NCBI RefSeq assembly: GCF_022682495.2
Contig: NC_071394.1
Coordinates: 23,842,470 to 23,906,469, forward strand
Direction: 5' to 3'
Length of the DNA stretch: 64,000 nt
DNA from: Desmodus rotundus
Lineage: Eukaryota > Chordata > Mammalia > Chiroptera > Phyllostomidae
Shown here one piece after another: positions 1-12,239 of this stretch. Each line of letters begins with the position of its first letter. Within the stretch, counting starts at the first letter, position 1. The notes under the pieces were generated by a model that saw only the letters and a program-made list of their open reading frames with translations, did no database searches and was not told where the DNA came from. Made by a program: the position numbers and the translations under genes.

Positions 1-2240
1 TATACACATTCATACATCTCCTTTCTTGCATGCACACTGTTCACTAATTTAAAGCCTTAGGTGTTTAGACAAGGTGTTTGTTTTTTTCAAAGTAGCCTTT
101 CTTAATACTTCTTTTGTTGCTTTGGGTGTAGCTCCTAACACAGTAGTAATAGAATCAAAGTTGACCCGAGCATATAAAAAGGGCAAGGAATCTTTGAAAG
201 TGGCAGGAAAAAGGAAACAGAGTCAAAAGACAAGAAAACTGAGAATATGGAGACTAGCTGGGAAGCCACAAAGGAACACAGGAACGGGAGGTGGCTAGGG
301 AGAGAGCCAACCATGGTTACATAGTTTCCAAATGAACACAAAACCCCAAAGAAATCTCAGGACTGTGTTTTTCAGCAAATCCAATCATGAGGATGGCAGA
401 GGCTGAACCTCTGTGATGTCAAGTATTCAAAATCAGATACAGTTTAACAAAGACAATACAGTCCTCTGCTTGATATTTACCAAGGAAAAGGCTTCATAAA
501 GAACCATGAACAATGCATAACACAGGAAGATATATGCTTGTGTAAGCTCCCATGCTTGTGTCTATGAGGAAATTGTTGTGTCCAAGAGATTTCCTTCCTT
601 GCATCCGCAGCACCCCTCCCTTCCTATCCACTGCATCCCCATCCAGATATGTGCCTTTTCCCTTTCCTTTTTCTTTGAAAAATGATGTTCGGGCAACAGA
701 GCTAGTCAGTAATCATTAATGGGTTAAGAGGGTTGGAAACTCATTTGATTTCATAGTTGACTGTTTGCATGACTACAGGTTAAGCTGTGATTAGATTTCC
801 ATTTACGGCTCCCTCATTTTCAAGCATTTAAAAATAACTCAGCCCTAAAAGTTCCTTCTAAATTGATTGAACTGGAGCTTGCCAATGAGTCATAGATAAC
901 CCTCAACCTCAGAAAACACAAACAAAAAAGCAATACCAAAGTTGGAAGAGGGGAGTGTACCAACCCAAAGCTAAATTTTTAAAGCTTTTTTATTCTGAAA
1001 AACACATCATTTTGAGAGCAAGCTAATAAATGCCAGTTGTGTATAACTATTTTAAAGTCATTTTGCAAGAATTCCAAATTAGCTACAATGTCCAACTACT
1101 GTACTTGCAAAAGACTTAACACACCCACACCTACATAGGCGTCTGCCTGCATATAAATAGATAGGAGTTAAATGGCCTCACGGAGATTGTGTAAGACACA
1201 TTCAAAGTCAAAATGGGTGTTTTATGATGGTCTAGTCCTGAGGAAAATCCAAATAAGTTTACAAGAACTGATTTAAAAAATATCCTTTTTTCCCTTTCTT
1301 TTGAAGCCTTAAATTTAAGGCTCTTCGGGACTCTTGACAATTTGTCAATTCACAGCTGTGGAGATCCCTAAAAGTGTGAATGTTTTCAAAGCATCCAGTA
1401 CGTGATGTGGGAGTGCAGCAGCAGAGCCCCTGCTGGGGGCGTCTCGCTGGACCCCCAGCACAATGCGGCTATTTTCCTTTCTACCCAGGCTCCTTGGAGG
1501 AGGAACTGGTCTCTTGACCCATCCTCTGATTTCCAGGTTCCAATTTCCTAAGGCACTACAGCCTCTTATTATCGCATTTGAAAGACTTAAAGTATTACTT
1601 TTCCTCCTGCCAAGGAACACAATGATGCTTTCAATAAAGTCAAGAACAACGCGAGACATTACTGTTTATAGGCATATTCTTTACATATTCTAGTATTTCT
1701 GTCATTTGGGACAAGGTCATTTGTTAAATAATTTTCCTTTGTAATGGAGGGGTTAATCCTTACCAAAAATAAGACTAATAAAGCTTGGAACAGTAAAAAA
1801 TAAGACAGGGATTTAGTCTGGTAGAATTTTATTAATTTGTCTTTCAGTAATACATAATTTATGATATTAGATCCTAGGATAGACCAAAGGCTTTTGGTTG
1901 CTATTGATTAAGAAAAAAAAACTTGCAATGCAAATTAAGAAAGAAAATAAGACTGGGGTGGGGCGAAGGGTCAGTGGAATGGGGAGATACATTAAGTCTA
2001 CTTACAAAACTTATGAAAACATAAAGCCTCTTCAAGGTAGCATGCTTCAAAACACTTGCTACATGCTCAGCACTCATGCACACACTTTAGAATCTATCAA
2101 AGCAAGGAAAGGGCTGCCTTCAAGGAGTTTGGAATCCAGTTGACTCTAGCATAACATGGATACAAATTGTTCTGCTGTTTAGTTAAGTCGCTTCCATAGA
2201 TGTCAGTTCGGGTATTGAATAGGAAACAATATTGGATTTA
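1..2240. other. Non-coding DNA, no gene or repeat recognised
   Basis: AT-rich sequence with no recognisable exon or transposon. The only longer frames are 104 codons on the minus strand (1345-1659) and 76 on the plus strand (1463-1693), which overlap each other and resemble no family I know. About 690-900 is repeat-free and rich in homeodomain-type TAAT/ATTA cores, so it could be conserved, but nothing here proves that. Confidence 0.5.
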
Positions 2241-2246
2241 AATATG

Positions 2247-2297
2247 TAATATATAACGTTAAATATATATACATATATGCATGTGTATATGCACATA
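2247..2297. repeat. Degenerate AT/TG simple repeat
   Basis: Alternating TA and TG/CA steps, broken by single substitutions, directly before a MIR copy. It is a decayed microsatellite. Confidence 0.6.
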
Positions 2298-2510
2298 CCA
2301 CTTACTATGTGCTAGACATCATTCTGAGCTTTAAAATGTTATTTAATATTCAAAATAACCACATACGGAGGTTATTATTTTCCTCAGTTTATAGATGAGG
2401 AAGCTAAAACTCAAAAAACATGGGCGGCTTGTCCAACATCACGCAGTCATTTACTGGTAGTGCTGGAATTCAAATGGAGGTATTCAGGCTGCAGGGTCGG
2501 GCTGGTTCTC
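2296..2510 (-). repeat. MIR SINE, antisense
   Basis: Reads as the reverse complement of the mammalian-wide MIR: a 'tactatgtgctagacat' block, a decayed 'atttaat..tcaaaataac' block, the 'tttatagatgaggaagct' block (complement of the MIR 'ctgtaaaatgggg' core), then a region matching the tRNA-like end. The divergence fits an insertion older than the placental radiation. Confidence 0.75.
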
Positions 2511-2779
2511 AATTCAGGCAGGACACTGCTGGCTATGAACTCACTGACATACCCTCTTCTCAGGGTAGGGAATTCATGGGCCTTCTCAGCTTTGGACTGT
2601 ACCATGATGGTGGTATTTTTACTATCAGGTAATATCCACTGTGTTTACAAGATGGAAAATACAGCAAAAATAATGCCATCTGCTCGTGTATGTTCTTGCC
2701 TTTTTTTATAATATGCTGCCTAAGAGAAGGGAAACATGCCCATCATCAGCTTTACCACATCTTTTTTTTCTGGCGTTAG

Positions 2780-2932
2780 TGTTTTTCCGTTGTGCTCACA
2801 AAAATCCAAGTAGACAGTGCGTCATTGGATGGGGAGTTTGTTTCATTCACCTTTTATTCCTACTACTTAGCATAGTTCTTGGCTCATAGTAGAAGCTCGA
2901 TAAATATTGATTTGAAATAATGAATGAAATTA
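2780..2932 (+). repeat. L2 LINE 3' end, sense
   Basis: Ends with the L2 signature: 'tagcatagttcttggctcatag', then a 'gctcgataaatatt' block and a GAATGAA-type tail. 5'-truncated, no coding capacity. Confidence 0.7.
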
Positions 2933-3650
2933 GGTGAAAACCCAAGAAAGGTTATCATGCTTAAACCCACTCTTCAGGTTTTTCATATAAAATAAATTAA
3001 TATCTCTCAATTACTCACCAGAAATTAAATTGTATAACGTTTAATGAAGCAGAATATATATCGTATCTTGCCAAACTCCTGTACCATTTTTCCCTGTCCC
3101 TGGAATTTTCTCGGTTATTGCTGACATTTTGCCTGTTATAATATTCTCGACAAAGAAAACACAATAGCCAAGCTGCTGTTAATAGCTTTTGAAGTGAATC
3201 AATTTATTGTCATAGCAACCAAAATTTACAAAACAGATCAATTAAAAAAAAAAGAGTTAAATTCAAACTAGGAAGTGGATGTTCCTAGAAAAAAAAAAAG
3301 AAGATAAACTGTTTCATTTTTCAAAAAGTAACAAAAACAAACCTCTGACAGATTTTCCAAGGTAAAGAAGGCAACCTACCCAGAGTCTAAATCACATGTA
3401 GGAGTTCAGGAAAGGTAAAGGGACAGTAACGATGCCCAACTATCCAGCCAGGTGGTAGATGTAGGTCCCTGCTGGGCCCCTAGGCCCACTTAACTCTCAG
3501 CTCTCAAATCCCCCTACAGATTCCAAGAAAGTCTGGCCTCTCCTCCTCCCTTGGTGAGCAGAGAACTCCTAGTGAAAGCACTCGCGGCACTGTGTATGTC
3601 TTTCTTTGTACCAATTACTAATTTGTAAACAAACATGCATTTTTTGTGAT
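2933..3650. other. Non-coding DNA, nothing recognised
   Basis: AT-rich in the first half, with two short A-runs near 3243 and 3290. No long frame and no repeat I can name. Confidence 0.5.
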
Positions 3651-3654
3651 TTCT

Positions 3655-3782
3655 TGATTAATGTCTGTCTCTTCTCCAGAATGTGAGTTCATGAGTCCAG
3701 CAGCTGTGTCTTTCCCCACTCACACTGCACACCCAGAGATTATCATAGGGTCTGGCACACAGAAGTTACTCACCGGAAATAC
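3655..3782 (+). repeat. L2 LINE 3' end fragment, sense
   Basis: Shows the L2 terminal blocks 'ctccagaatgtgagttcatgag', a 'gctgtgtctttcccc' stretch and 'agggtctggcacacagaag'. The poly-GAATGAA tail is missing or decayed. Confidence 0.6.
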
Positions 3783-5124
3783 AAATCCTTAGTGGGAAGA
3801 ACTTTATCTCAGGGTGGAATTTAGATCCCTAAAGGTACTATTACTCATCTCTCAGCTGGTCTGTTAATAAGAACTGCTGAGGTCATCCTCACAAAAGCAC
3901 TCAGTCCATAGCGATACACATGTGAGATTCCCACTTAAGAAAGACTATTTGCAGAAAATAAAAAAAATAGAAATAAAAAAAGAAAGCCTATTTGCAACTA
4001 AGTGCATGTGAGTGACCTTATTTTGTGAGAGAGCCTTAGATCTGATTTAATTGATAAGAAAACATAGACCATTCAGAAACATTACTACTTTACAGAAACA
4101 AATCATCATGTCACAATACTATCGATGGTTATGGACAAATATGTCAAAATGATTTAGTGGAGAACGGTAGCACCAATGTGAGCTCTCAGATACCCATGGG
4201 AAAAGCCAAAACTTTCTTCAGAAAGAAGCCTGAAGTCTGCTTTCGTATACAAACAACGATGCAAGCACAGTGTTTGCTATAATTTTGCACGAGCTTTTCT
4301 TGTAGCAGAAGAACTTCCTTGGAAGGTTACACAGTCAGTAAGAAGGCAAGAGAAGCAGCCTCATAAAGTTAGAACCTCAACAAACCTCTTAAGGGATCAA
4401 AAATGGAAAGAAACTGTTTTAACTCTACTTTTACTTATTCTTTCATCTCACCTTTACTTCAAGCTCAATGTCTAGACAGAGTCCTGTTGCTTATTTGTTG
4501 GGCCATGTGCTTATACTGGTTAGAGAAGAGCAGGGTAACCTGGTTTGTGGTCCTACCAAAACGGCACAGTGGGTGAGGAAATTCCCAAATGAAAAACAGA
4601 TTAATGCTACCAAAGGAAAGATGTGTGAATGCTGCTTTTCATCCCTGGAAAGTCCAAGCTTGGGCCTCATCAAGTAAAAATACTGTTACGAAGGGTAGGA
4701 CCCAAACACATTGCTTCTACAGATTTACTCTCTTTACATGGTCAACTGCTGACTCCTTCCTCCTGCCTCTACTGAGTGAACCAGTGAAGGAGGTGTCTAA
4801 GTATCTACTGTCATTTTGGCTGTGACCCTAGTTCTGGTGCTCCAGTCCCATCCGTGGGTACCTGTAGGCCGGCTAGTTTTCACTGTTTCCCCTTGCTACA
4901 CTTCCTTCACCACTCATTTCCGCATGGACAGATTTCTCGGAATTGTGACCCGAAGCTCTCTCTGGTGTTCTGAGTATCCCCACAATGCCCAGGTTTCCCT
5001 GAGAGCTGTTCTCACTCTGCGCGGCGTGTCCTGGAACCGACCGCGATGAGGGTTGAGGCTGTTTTACACACATCTCCACTGATCCCAAGACGGTGTCTAA
5101 TGGTTGATGATTTTTTGAAAATTT
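3783..5124. other. Non-coding DNA with a mild CpG patch near 4850-5050
   Basis: No gene recognised. Several 60-78 codon frames overlap one another on both strands between 4468 and 5088, as expected by chance. About eleven CpGs lie between 4850 and 5050, more than in the neighbouring DNA, but the patch is too short and too sparse for a standard CpG island. Confidence 0.5.
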
Positions 5125-5290
5125 ATCATTTTTTTATTGATTGACTTTTAGAGAGAGAGAGGAAGGGAGAGAGAGCAACATCAATGTGCTGTCCCAGTTT
5201 TTTATGCATTCATTGGTTGATTCTTGTATGCACCCCTGGCCAGGGATCAAACCCACAAACTTGGTATAACTGAGCTACTCAGCCAAGACC
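5125..5290 (-). repeat. VES-type bat SINE, antisense (older copy)
   Basis: On the minus strand it reads as a tRNA-derived SINE: an A-box region ('tgagtagctcagttat'), a B-box-like 'gggtttgatccc', then 'ccaggggtgcat', the CT-rich 'ctctctctcccttcctctc' stretch and an A-rich tail (the T-rich run at 5125-5150 on the plus strand). The number of substitutions makes it older than the copies at 44.6 and 49.5 kb. I could not define target duplications. Confidence 0.8.
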
Positions 5291-5291
5291 A

Positions 5292-5330
5292 TTTTTAAAA
5301 ACTATTTTTATTTATTGAGTTTCAGAGAGG
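5292..5330 (-). repeat. Possible 3' fragment of a second VES-type SINE
   Basis: The short stretch 'tttttatttattgagtttcagagagg' is summarised by its key blocks, a T-rich run then GAGTTTCAGAGAGG, which match the complement of a VES tail plus the start of the CT-rich part. It directly abuts the SINE at 5125-5290. Too short to be sure. Confidence 0.3.
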
Positions 5331-7220
5331 TTAATGATTTTTGAACTCAATGTTTTATAAGGTCGATGTGCCAACTACATACCACCACCAAGATCACTTA
5401 ATAGGGCTTCTGAGCCTGCTACGAGAATTCCCAGGAAACCAACCTGAAAAAATTAGTTTCAAATTCAACTTCCCAAACTATCTGAGTTATAGATAATGAA
5501 TCCAATATTGATAGTTTTCAGTCTAATAGGCGCCAGCCTATTATTTCATCTGGTCAGGTTCTCTTTGATCCTGATTCTCTCATCCTTGGGAGTAAACCTT
5601 TCTTCTAGTCTCTTGTCACCTGGAAATTTGACCAGCACTATTAGGTAAAGAAGTTGGCCAGGACAAGGTAAGGAGGAAATTCCAGTTGCTCCATCGTAGG
5701 CCTCCCTTCAGGCTGCCGTTCATCTTCTGGTCCCTCTGCTCTGAACGCAGTCCTTCTGTCACTGCTGCCATCTCCTAGCCAGGTGATTACATTTCCTCCT
5801 CCTGTCCACCAGAATATTGTCAGAGATAGGCTAAAATTTCCCTGGTCATTTCCTACGGCTGCCTAATCATACTAGAAAATAACAACAATTAGAGGAAGGA
5901 TGTGGGATTGTTTGGGTGTGTTTTCTAACTGATTACTAATTTTCTTTCTGAATGATCATAAATAACACATTTAATAATCCATTCCAGTGTTTCCCTATGC
6001 ACTGAATGAAACATACTGGTCTTTAATATGTAGAATTCAAATTCCTCCATTTTGAAAATTTGGAAAAAGTGCTGCTACATTTTTTTCCCATTTTCTTCAG
6101 TCCTTAGAGTTCACACTAACTCTTCTTGAAACCCTTAGAATGAATTCATAAAAGCAGGCAGAACTGAACTTCTAAAACATCTTGACACCCTTCACCTGCG
6201 TTGTTATTTAATCCCCACTTAACTGGGAGAATTCTATTATTTCTAGTATAAAGAGCACTTTTCTTAACAGAAAGATGGGATGAGAGCAGATTGGAGTCAT
6301 TGTCTGTTCACTTCGTCAGTTGCCTAACACAAACTGTCCTATGGAAAAGACTAGCTCCTTCTCATTGTTTCTCCTCTGAAAATATAGGAGAAACCCGTTA
6401 ATTATGTGACCTAGCTGTAGTAGGTTCTGGGCGAAGTGTGTTTGTGTGTGTGTGTGTTACCCTTAAATGATCTAAGTGGACATTGTTTCACCATTCCTTT
6501 GATGCAGGGTGAAGGCCTTTTTCGAGTGTGAATTTCCTTTGGAGTTCTGTGGGACTTCCTTGCATAAACCGTACTTCCAAAACAGAGGCTACAACCTTCC
6601 ACTTTTGGTCCCTTAAAGTGCAATAAAAATTTGAAACACTAGCAAAATAATCTGAGTGATATAATCTTCTAGATTTTTAAATTTTTTCCCTGATTTCTTT
6701 TGGTTATAATGCAAAGTGATTTATTTTATTATTTTTAGCAGCTCGTTGTTCTAGTCTTTCTAAAACATTTAATTTAGTACTAATTTTTAAAAAAGCACTG
6801 CTTTCCCAGTCATTTCATGAGTTTGCCTGATACTTAACTACAGCAACATAGAAAGCTGGCACAGACGGAGCAGAAGCGTAGGTGAGCAGTGTGGGATGCA
6901 CACAGCTCCGACGTCCCATTTGCCTGGTACTCACAGGCGTTCGGGAAAGAGCGGAGGAACCAGGAGCCTTCAGTGGGCTGCAGTCTGTAGCAGAAATGTT
7001 TTAAAAGCAGAATGAAGAGTGTCAGTCAGTCTAGCATGCCATTAGGCAGAGCTCAGTTAGGAGAGCTTATTCTGTGACTTTTTGAAACCCTTTTTGTGAT
7101 TCTTAGCCTTCACGGACCTCAGCGTCTTAGAAGCGTTGTTGTGTCACATAAAGGAATTTTTGCAAACTGTTCTTGTCTGTCTTTTCCTTCTGGGCTGTGG
7201 GTGCTCTCATCACTCTTTCT
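5331..7220. other. Non-coding DNA, nothing recognised
   Basis: No exon-like frame and no repeat I can name, apart from the GT microsatellite at 6436-6458. Around 6840-7000 the GC content is a little higher, without a coherent frame. Confidence 0.5.
6436..6458. repeat. (GT)n microsatellite
   Basis: About eleven GT units with one TT interruption near the start. Confidence 0.85.
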
Positions 7221-7224
7221 ATTA

Positions 7225-7467
7225 GTTATTTACTGACTTATCTATTTATTTTATTGAGTTTATTGGGGTGATATTGGTTAGCAAAACCATACAAGTGTAT
7301 GATTTCAAGTATATGACTCAACAAAAACTCGTCTGCACACTGCACCATGCACTCATCACCCGAAGTACCCTCCTTCCGTCTCCATTTACCCTCCCTTTGT
7401 CCTCGTCCACCTCTCCCCACCCCCTTTTCCTTCTGGCAATCACCACACTGTTGTCTGTGTCCTTGTG
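7225..7467 (-). repeat. L1 LINE 3' UTR, antisense
   Basis: On the plus strand it starts T-rich and continues 'ttgagtttattggggtgata', followed by blocks typical of the complement of a laurasiatherian/bat L1 3' UTR ('tgcaccatgcactcatcacc', 'tccccacccccttttccttc', 'ggcaatcaccacactgttgt'). 5'-truncated, non-coding. The flanking AT repeat may have grown from its end. Confidence 0.75.
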
Positions 7468-7502
7468 TTATATATAATATATAAAATATATGTAATATAT
7501 AT
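7468..7502. repeat. (TA)n-rich simple repeat
   Basis: Imperfect run of TATA, ATATAAAATATA and TGTAATATATA directly after the L1 fragment. Confidence 0.7.
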
Positions 7503-9940
7503 TTCTGCTTAATTCCTTCACCTTTTCCACCCAGACCCCCAACTGCCTCCCCTCTGACAGCTGTCAGTCTTTGCAAGTGCCATGTGTCTTAACTGCCACC
7601 ATTCCAGGGGGACACTCAAATAATTGCCCCCAACTGCTGACTCCACACTCACACCCATTCTCCACTGGAGGCTCCTTACGCAACTGGCCTCTCTCACCAG
7701 CCTCTGTCACCGCATCCCCAGCTGGGGAAGCACAGACTGACCCCCAGGTGCCACCACCTCTAATTCCACCACTCAAAGTACTTCCGACATCTCTGTGACA
7801 AACCACGGGATTCCCCTCAATGATACATTCCTGGGATGAATGTAGGCAAGGGCGATGTTAACACAAGTTACTCTTATTTTTTAAGTTAATAACTCGATCT
7901 TTTATTTCATGGGTCTGTGTTTATTTAAGACAGTCTGCATAATGAAGGCTAACAAGCTGGAAATTTGGCCACTCCCACCCCCATTCAGCCAGTTCTGGCA
8001 GGTTCTATATATGTGTCCATTAGTCTCCTACATGTTCTCCACGTTCTACTTCAGAACAAAATGCGAAGTAGAGTTTCTCACCCCATGTGTGCGTCTTCAT
8101 GCCTTCTTTCCTTCCCTCACGTGAAGAAGCAGTACTGAGCATACCTACCTAATTAGCTGGGGAGCAAGGCTTGTTCATCCAAACTGCATGCCAGCTTGAA
8201 CCCTGCTAACCCCAATGGCAGCAATTTGACTGGTATCTTGACTGCCTTGTGTTGTGTTTCTCTCTGAGTTCAGTCGCTACTGGAAACGTCGTCACTAGTG
8301 TTGTTTTACCTCTCCAACAACCTGCCAATATCACCTACCAGTATGCTATTACCACAGACAACAAAAGAACCCTGCAGGCTCAGTCACAGTTCCAGCCACA
8401 AGGCAACTAGACCTTTCTTTTCCAAGAAAGAAATTAGCATGATCATGTCTCCCATAACAGTGGTCCCTAAATACAGTATAAATCCAGCTCTTAGGTCAAC
8501 ATATGCAGCTGGTTAATAAATATATGTGCTGAGTATACATGTAGGAAAAGAGTGAAGAGTTTATCATTTTTACTAGTCTACAGCAATTCTAAAATTTCAT
8601 GTATTACACAAGAATTAGAAAAAAACAGAGTCTTTGTGGTCGGTTTTTAATGTCTTGACAGGTTTATAAAGCTAAAGAGACGTGGTGGGGGTGTGCAGTA
8701 ATCTGGTCAACCCGGGTCAGTCTAGACAGCTGTGTGAATTATCTAAGCTCTCATACTCAAACCATCTAATTATCTAAATGAGCTGGATAATCTATGCAAG
8801 CTCGGGTCCAGAGAGGTACAGTCTTGGCTGACAACACATCCTGGAAACAAAAAAGAAAGAATAATGATGCTGAAGTTCACAAAATTAGTGTGGAATACTC
8901 ACAGACTTCTCTGAGAGGCGAGTGGCTGTGAGTATGTGGCCAATCCTCCCTTCCCTTTATACATGCTGGAAAGACACTAAGGAAAGCTTTCTCACTTTAT
9001 CCTGGCACTTATAACATGGCCTAATAAAGGTGCAAAAGGACACAGAAATGGGTGAAGTGACACATTTTTAAGTTCATCCAAATTCTAGAATTTCAAATCA
9101 GATCACTCTGGTCACTCATAGGATTTGTGTTATTTCCTTAGCTCCAGTTCTATGCACATAAATATGTTTGTATTTTTAACCATGTAGAAATCTTTTGGGG
9201 TGAACCCTAGAGACTCTGGTAATACTTTGTGTCTCGGACTTCTCTTAAAGTTTGGCTACCGCCATTTCCAAAGAAAGAGCCCTCCATGCGTGCTACCGTT
9301 AAGACCTGTAGTCTCCTTAGATAAGATGCTTTCCTTCGTCAGCTCACTTCCTCTGCCTTCTAGGTTTACAAAGGCATGAATAGTCTTCATCCTCATTTTC
9401 AAATCCATTCAAAATTGCCTTGCATAAAGTAAAGCAACTAAATTTGAAGTTTAAAATAAGACAATCCTTGCAGGGAAAATCAGTCACTTATCAGTAGAGT
9501 TCCATGCAGCTCACTGGAAATTCAGAATTTGGAACACAAATTTAGAATATTAAACATGGCATTATTCATTGCCTGGCACAGAGTCATGCAAGGCAGTTAG
9601 CCAAACAAGCTATCTCTCTACTTACAGGTGAAACAACGGTTTGGAGAATCTTAAAAATTTGAAAACATTCATAAATCAAAACAGGAGGTTTTCTAAGGGA
9701 GAAGTGAACATTCTGCCAAGTTAAGCCAACTCAAGAAGAAAACAAGCTGGCCGTTAAAATGGTTTTTATGACAGACACTTAGACTTCCTCAAACAATATC
9801 AATTAGTGTCTTCAGAACAGACTTCCCAAAGGTGATATTTCAATCAGTCTATTTTCTGGATGTGGAGAGCTTTCTCCCATTGTTTCAGACTGCAGAAAAT
9901 AGGACAACGGTAGCGTTGTCTGTAGTGGGAGAGCCGGGGG
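7503..9940. other. Non-coding DNA, nothing recognised
   Basis: No gene. From 7590 to 7800 the sequence is C-rich and has overlapping 75-80 codon frames on both strands (7571-7798 plus, 7564-7806 minus), with no known domain. The rest is AT-rich single-copy-looking DNA. Confidence 0.5.
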
Positions 9941-11260
9941 TTTTGTGCATGTAAATGCCGCAGCTGATATAAAAATCACAGCACTTCTAGAACCGGAAAC
10001 GAAAACTTTCCCTACCTATCAACAACAGAGCTTGTTCGTGTGTGGATGTTGTCAGCCACCGTGCACACGACCCTCTTTACCAAAAATAATTTTGCTTTTT
10101 GAGAATCGGCTAAATTCCCCCCTTGCTTTCTAAGGTAGGTTCTGTCATTGCCATTTATAGTTATGAGGCTACATCAAGAAACTAAATGAAGGAAAATGGA
10201 ATTCTAAAAAAAAGAAATTGGAAGTGAGTTCTCCTCTGTGATAGAAACCCATTAGACAGGGAATCAAGCCAGGGAAGTTAAGTTTGTCCGTAGGGTAAAG
10301 AGTTGAGGAAGAGGAGCAAACAGGGGTGTAAGACAGAGAACCCTCCTGGGTTTTGTCTGGGGAGAATTTTGAAGGTTTGATGTTTGAAAAGATCCAGAGC
10401 TGCACAGCTGGGGGAAAGAGAGGAGACAATTAAGATGTGTAGGGGACATTTTGAATTGAGTCCCTTCAATATTTAAAAGATGCAAGTAAAAAAGTCTAAA
10501 TCTTTTGTTTGCATATCTGTTTCTTTGAATTCTTCTTTATAAAGAATTGGTGCAATGAAACACATTGGATTTGTTCAGGTTGCATCCACACTGTCACCTA
10601 ACTCACTCATGACCAAATAGAGAGCCAGAGCTCTGAATCCTCAACAAACTTCCCAGAATAAAGCACAGAGATCCTCCTTCAATGACAATACCAACAACTT
10701 AAATTGTCATGTGTGGAGTTGCATTTGACTTCATTATTTGAACATACCATTTGACATGGGTTTTGACGGACAATGATTGCCAATCTTTTTAGTCTTTCTT
10801 GAAGATTATAGCGGTCACGGCATTTTAGAAATACTGCAGCATTCACTTAAAGCCATTCAATAATAGGGATAAAACAGAGCTTTTCTAAATCATCTGGTTA
10901 GCACTCCATATGTTCTCTTGCTTTAAAAAAATGTCTAAGAAAAAGAGCTGTTAAGCAGAGATATCGTGATTTTTCCTTTTGTGCTCCAAAGGAAATAGAA
11001 ATCAGCCATTAGTATAATTTGGCCTGTGCACAAGCTCTGCAAGTTGCTGCTTGCTCCAGGGTGTAGCCTCCTTTGCTCTTCAGCAATGATGACAGCAGAC
11101 TTGTGTGCACGTGATGGATTTTTGTGACCTAGAGCTTCCCTTAGTCTGTGTCAGCCTGCGTGACGATTCTCCAGGCCTGCCACGCAGCAGATCCTGAGGC
11201 TTCCTGTGCTGTCTGTCTGAGAAGTCCTTTTATTATTGTGGTTTGCGTCACCTTTGGCTG
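9941..11260. other. Non-coding DNA, partly repeat-poor
   Basis: Nothing recognised as a gene. Overlapping minus-strand frames at 10169-10485 (63-86 codons) have no family resemblance. About 10740-11060 is free of recognisable repeats and could be conserved, which only an alignment could show. Confidence 0.45.
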
Positions 11261-11329
11261 CCTAATTGCATCATCTTTCTTGGTTTATTGCTTTGGTGAA
11301 ACACATCCTTCACTTGCTCCCTAAGAAAT

Positions 11330-11485
11330 GGACCCGAGGTTCCACATATAAGTGATACCATGCAGGACTTGTCTTTCTGTGTCTGTCTTACTTCACTTAG
11401 CATAATGTCCTCCAGTTTCAAACATGCTGTTGCAAATGTCAGGATTTCCTTCTCTTTTTTTTTTAAGGATGAATAAGATTTCATT
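11330..11485 (-). repeat. L1 LINE 3' fragment, antisense
   Basis: Blocks such as 'cttcacttagcataatgtcc', 'tccagtttcaaacatgctgt' and 'gtcaggatttccttc' before a T-run are the usual complement of an old L1M 3' UTR. A sense L1 fragment follows immediately (see 11490), so the two pieces face opposite ways. Confidence 0.7.
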
Positions 11486-11489
11486 AAAA

Positions 11490-11905
11490 AGTGAAACTCA
11501 ACTCCTTGGTATTTATCCAAAGGATTTGAAAATATGTGTCCATACAAAAAGCTGCACATGATCTTTATAGAATCTTTATTCATAACTGACGAAACTTGGA
11601 AGCAACCAAGATGTCGTTTAGTAGGCAAATGGATAAATAACCTGTCCAGACAATGGAATATTATCCAGGGATAAAAAGATCCATGGTTGCCAGGGGGAAG
11701 GGGTGGGGAGAGATAAACAGGCAGAGTGCAGAGGATTTTAGGACTGTGAAACACCCTAAGATATTATAAAAATGGATACATGTTATTATACATTTGTCCA
11801 TGCCCATAGAATGTACAAAATCAAGAGTGAACTGTAATAAAACTATGAACTTTGGGTCATTATGATGTGTCAATATAAGTTCATCCTTGGTTTTAATATT
11901 GTAAA
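11490..11905 (+). repeat. L1 LINE 3' end, sense
   Basis: Contains the classic ORF2-end and 3' UTR blocks of old L1M families: 'tccttggtatttatccaaag', 'ctttattcataactgac', 'caaatggataaataacc', 'acaatggaatattatcc', then 'gaatgtacaaaatcaagag' and 'gaactttgggtcattatgat'. Stops and frameshifts throughout; it overlaps a spurious 168-codon minus-strand frame (11248-11754). Confidence 0.8.
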
Positions 11906-11930
11906 AAAGTCAAATTCACAAAAGCAAAGA

Positions 11931-12190
11931 GTATGAATAAGTTCTGGAGATCTAATGTACAACATCATGACTGCAGTTAATAATACTGCATTGTATGCTT
12001 GAAATTTGCTATGAGTGGGTCTCAAATGTTCTCAACCATGCAGAACACACAGTATGTGAGGTGATGAATATGTTAAATAACTTTATTTTGGTAATCACGT
12101 CACAATGAATACGTATGTCAAATGATCACATTGTATATCTTAATATATACAACTTTTATTTGTCAATTATGCCTCAACAAATGTAGGGAA
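11931..12190 (+). repeat. L1 LINE 3' UTR, sense (second fragment)
   Basis: Blocks 'ctggagatctaatgtacaac', 'attgtatgcttgaaatttgc', 'aaatgttctcaacc', 'gtgaggtgatgaatatgtt' and 'gtcaattatgcctcaa' are the terminal 3' UTR of an L1MA/L1MB-like element. It probably represents a different insertion from the fragment at 11490, because its 3' end type differs. Confidence 0.75.
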
Positions 12191-12239
12191 AAGAATTTAT
12201 TGAAAAAAGAAATTGTACTGAGGAGCTAAGTTTTGGGAG

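Noticed and set aside
5100..5330. Candidate tRNA gene on the minus strand
   Set aside because: A- and B-box-like words are present, but the CT-rich region and A-rich tail show that it is a tRNA-derived SINE.
11248..11754. 168-codon minus-strand ORF
   Set aside because: It runs antisense through two oppositely oriented L1 fragments; there is no coding signal of its own.
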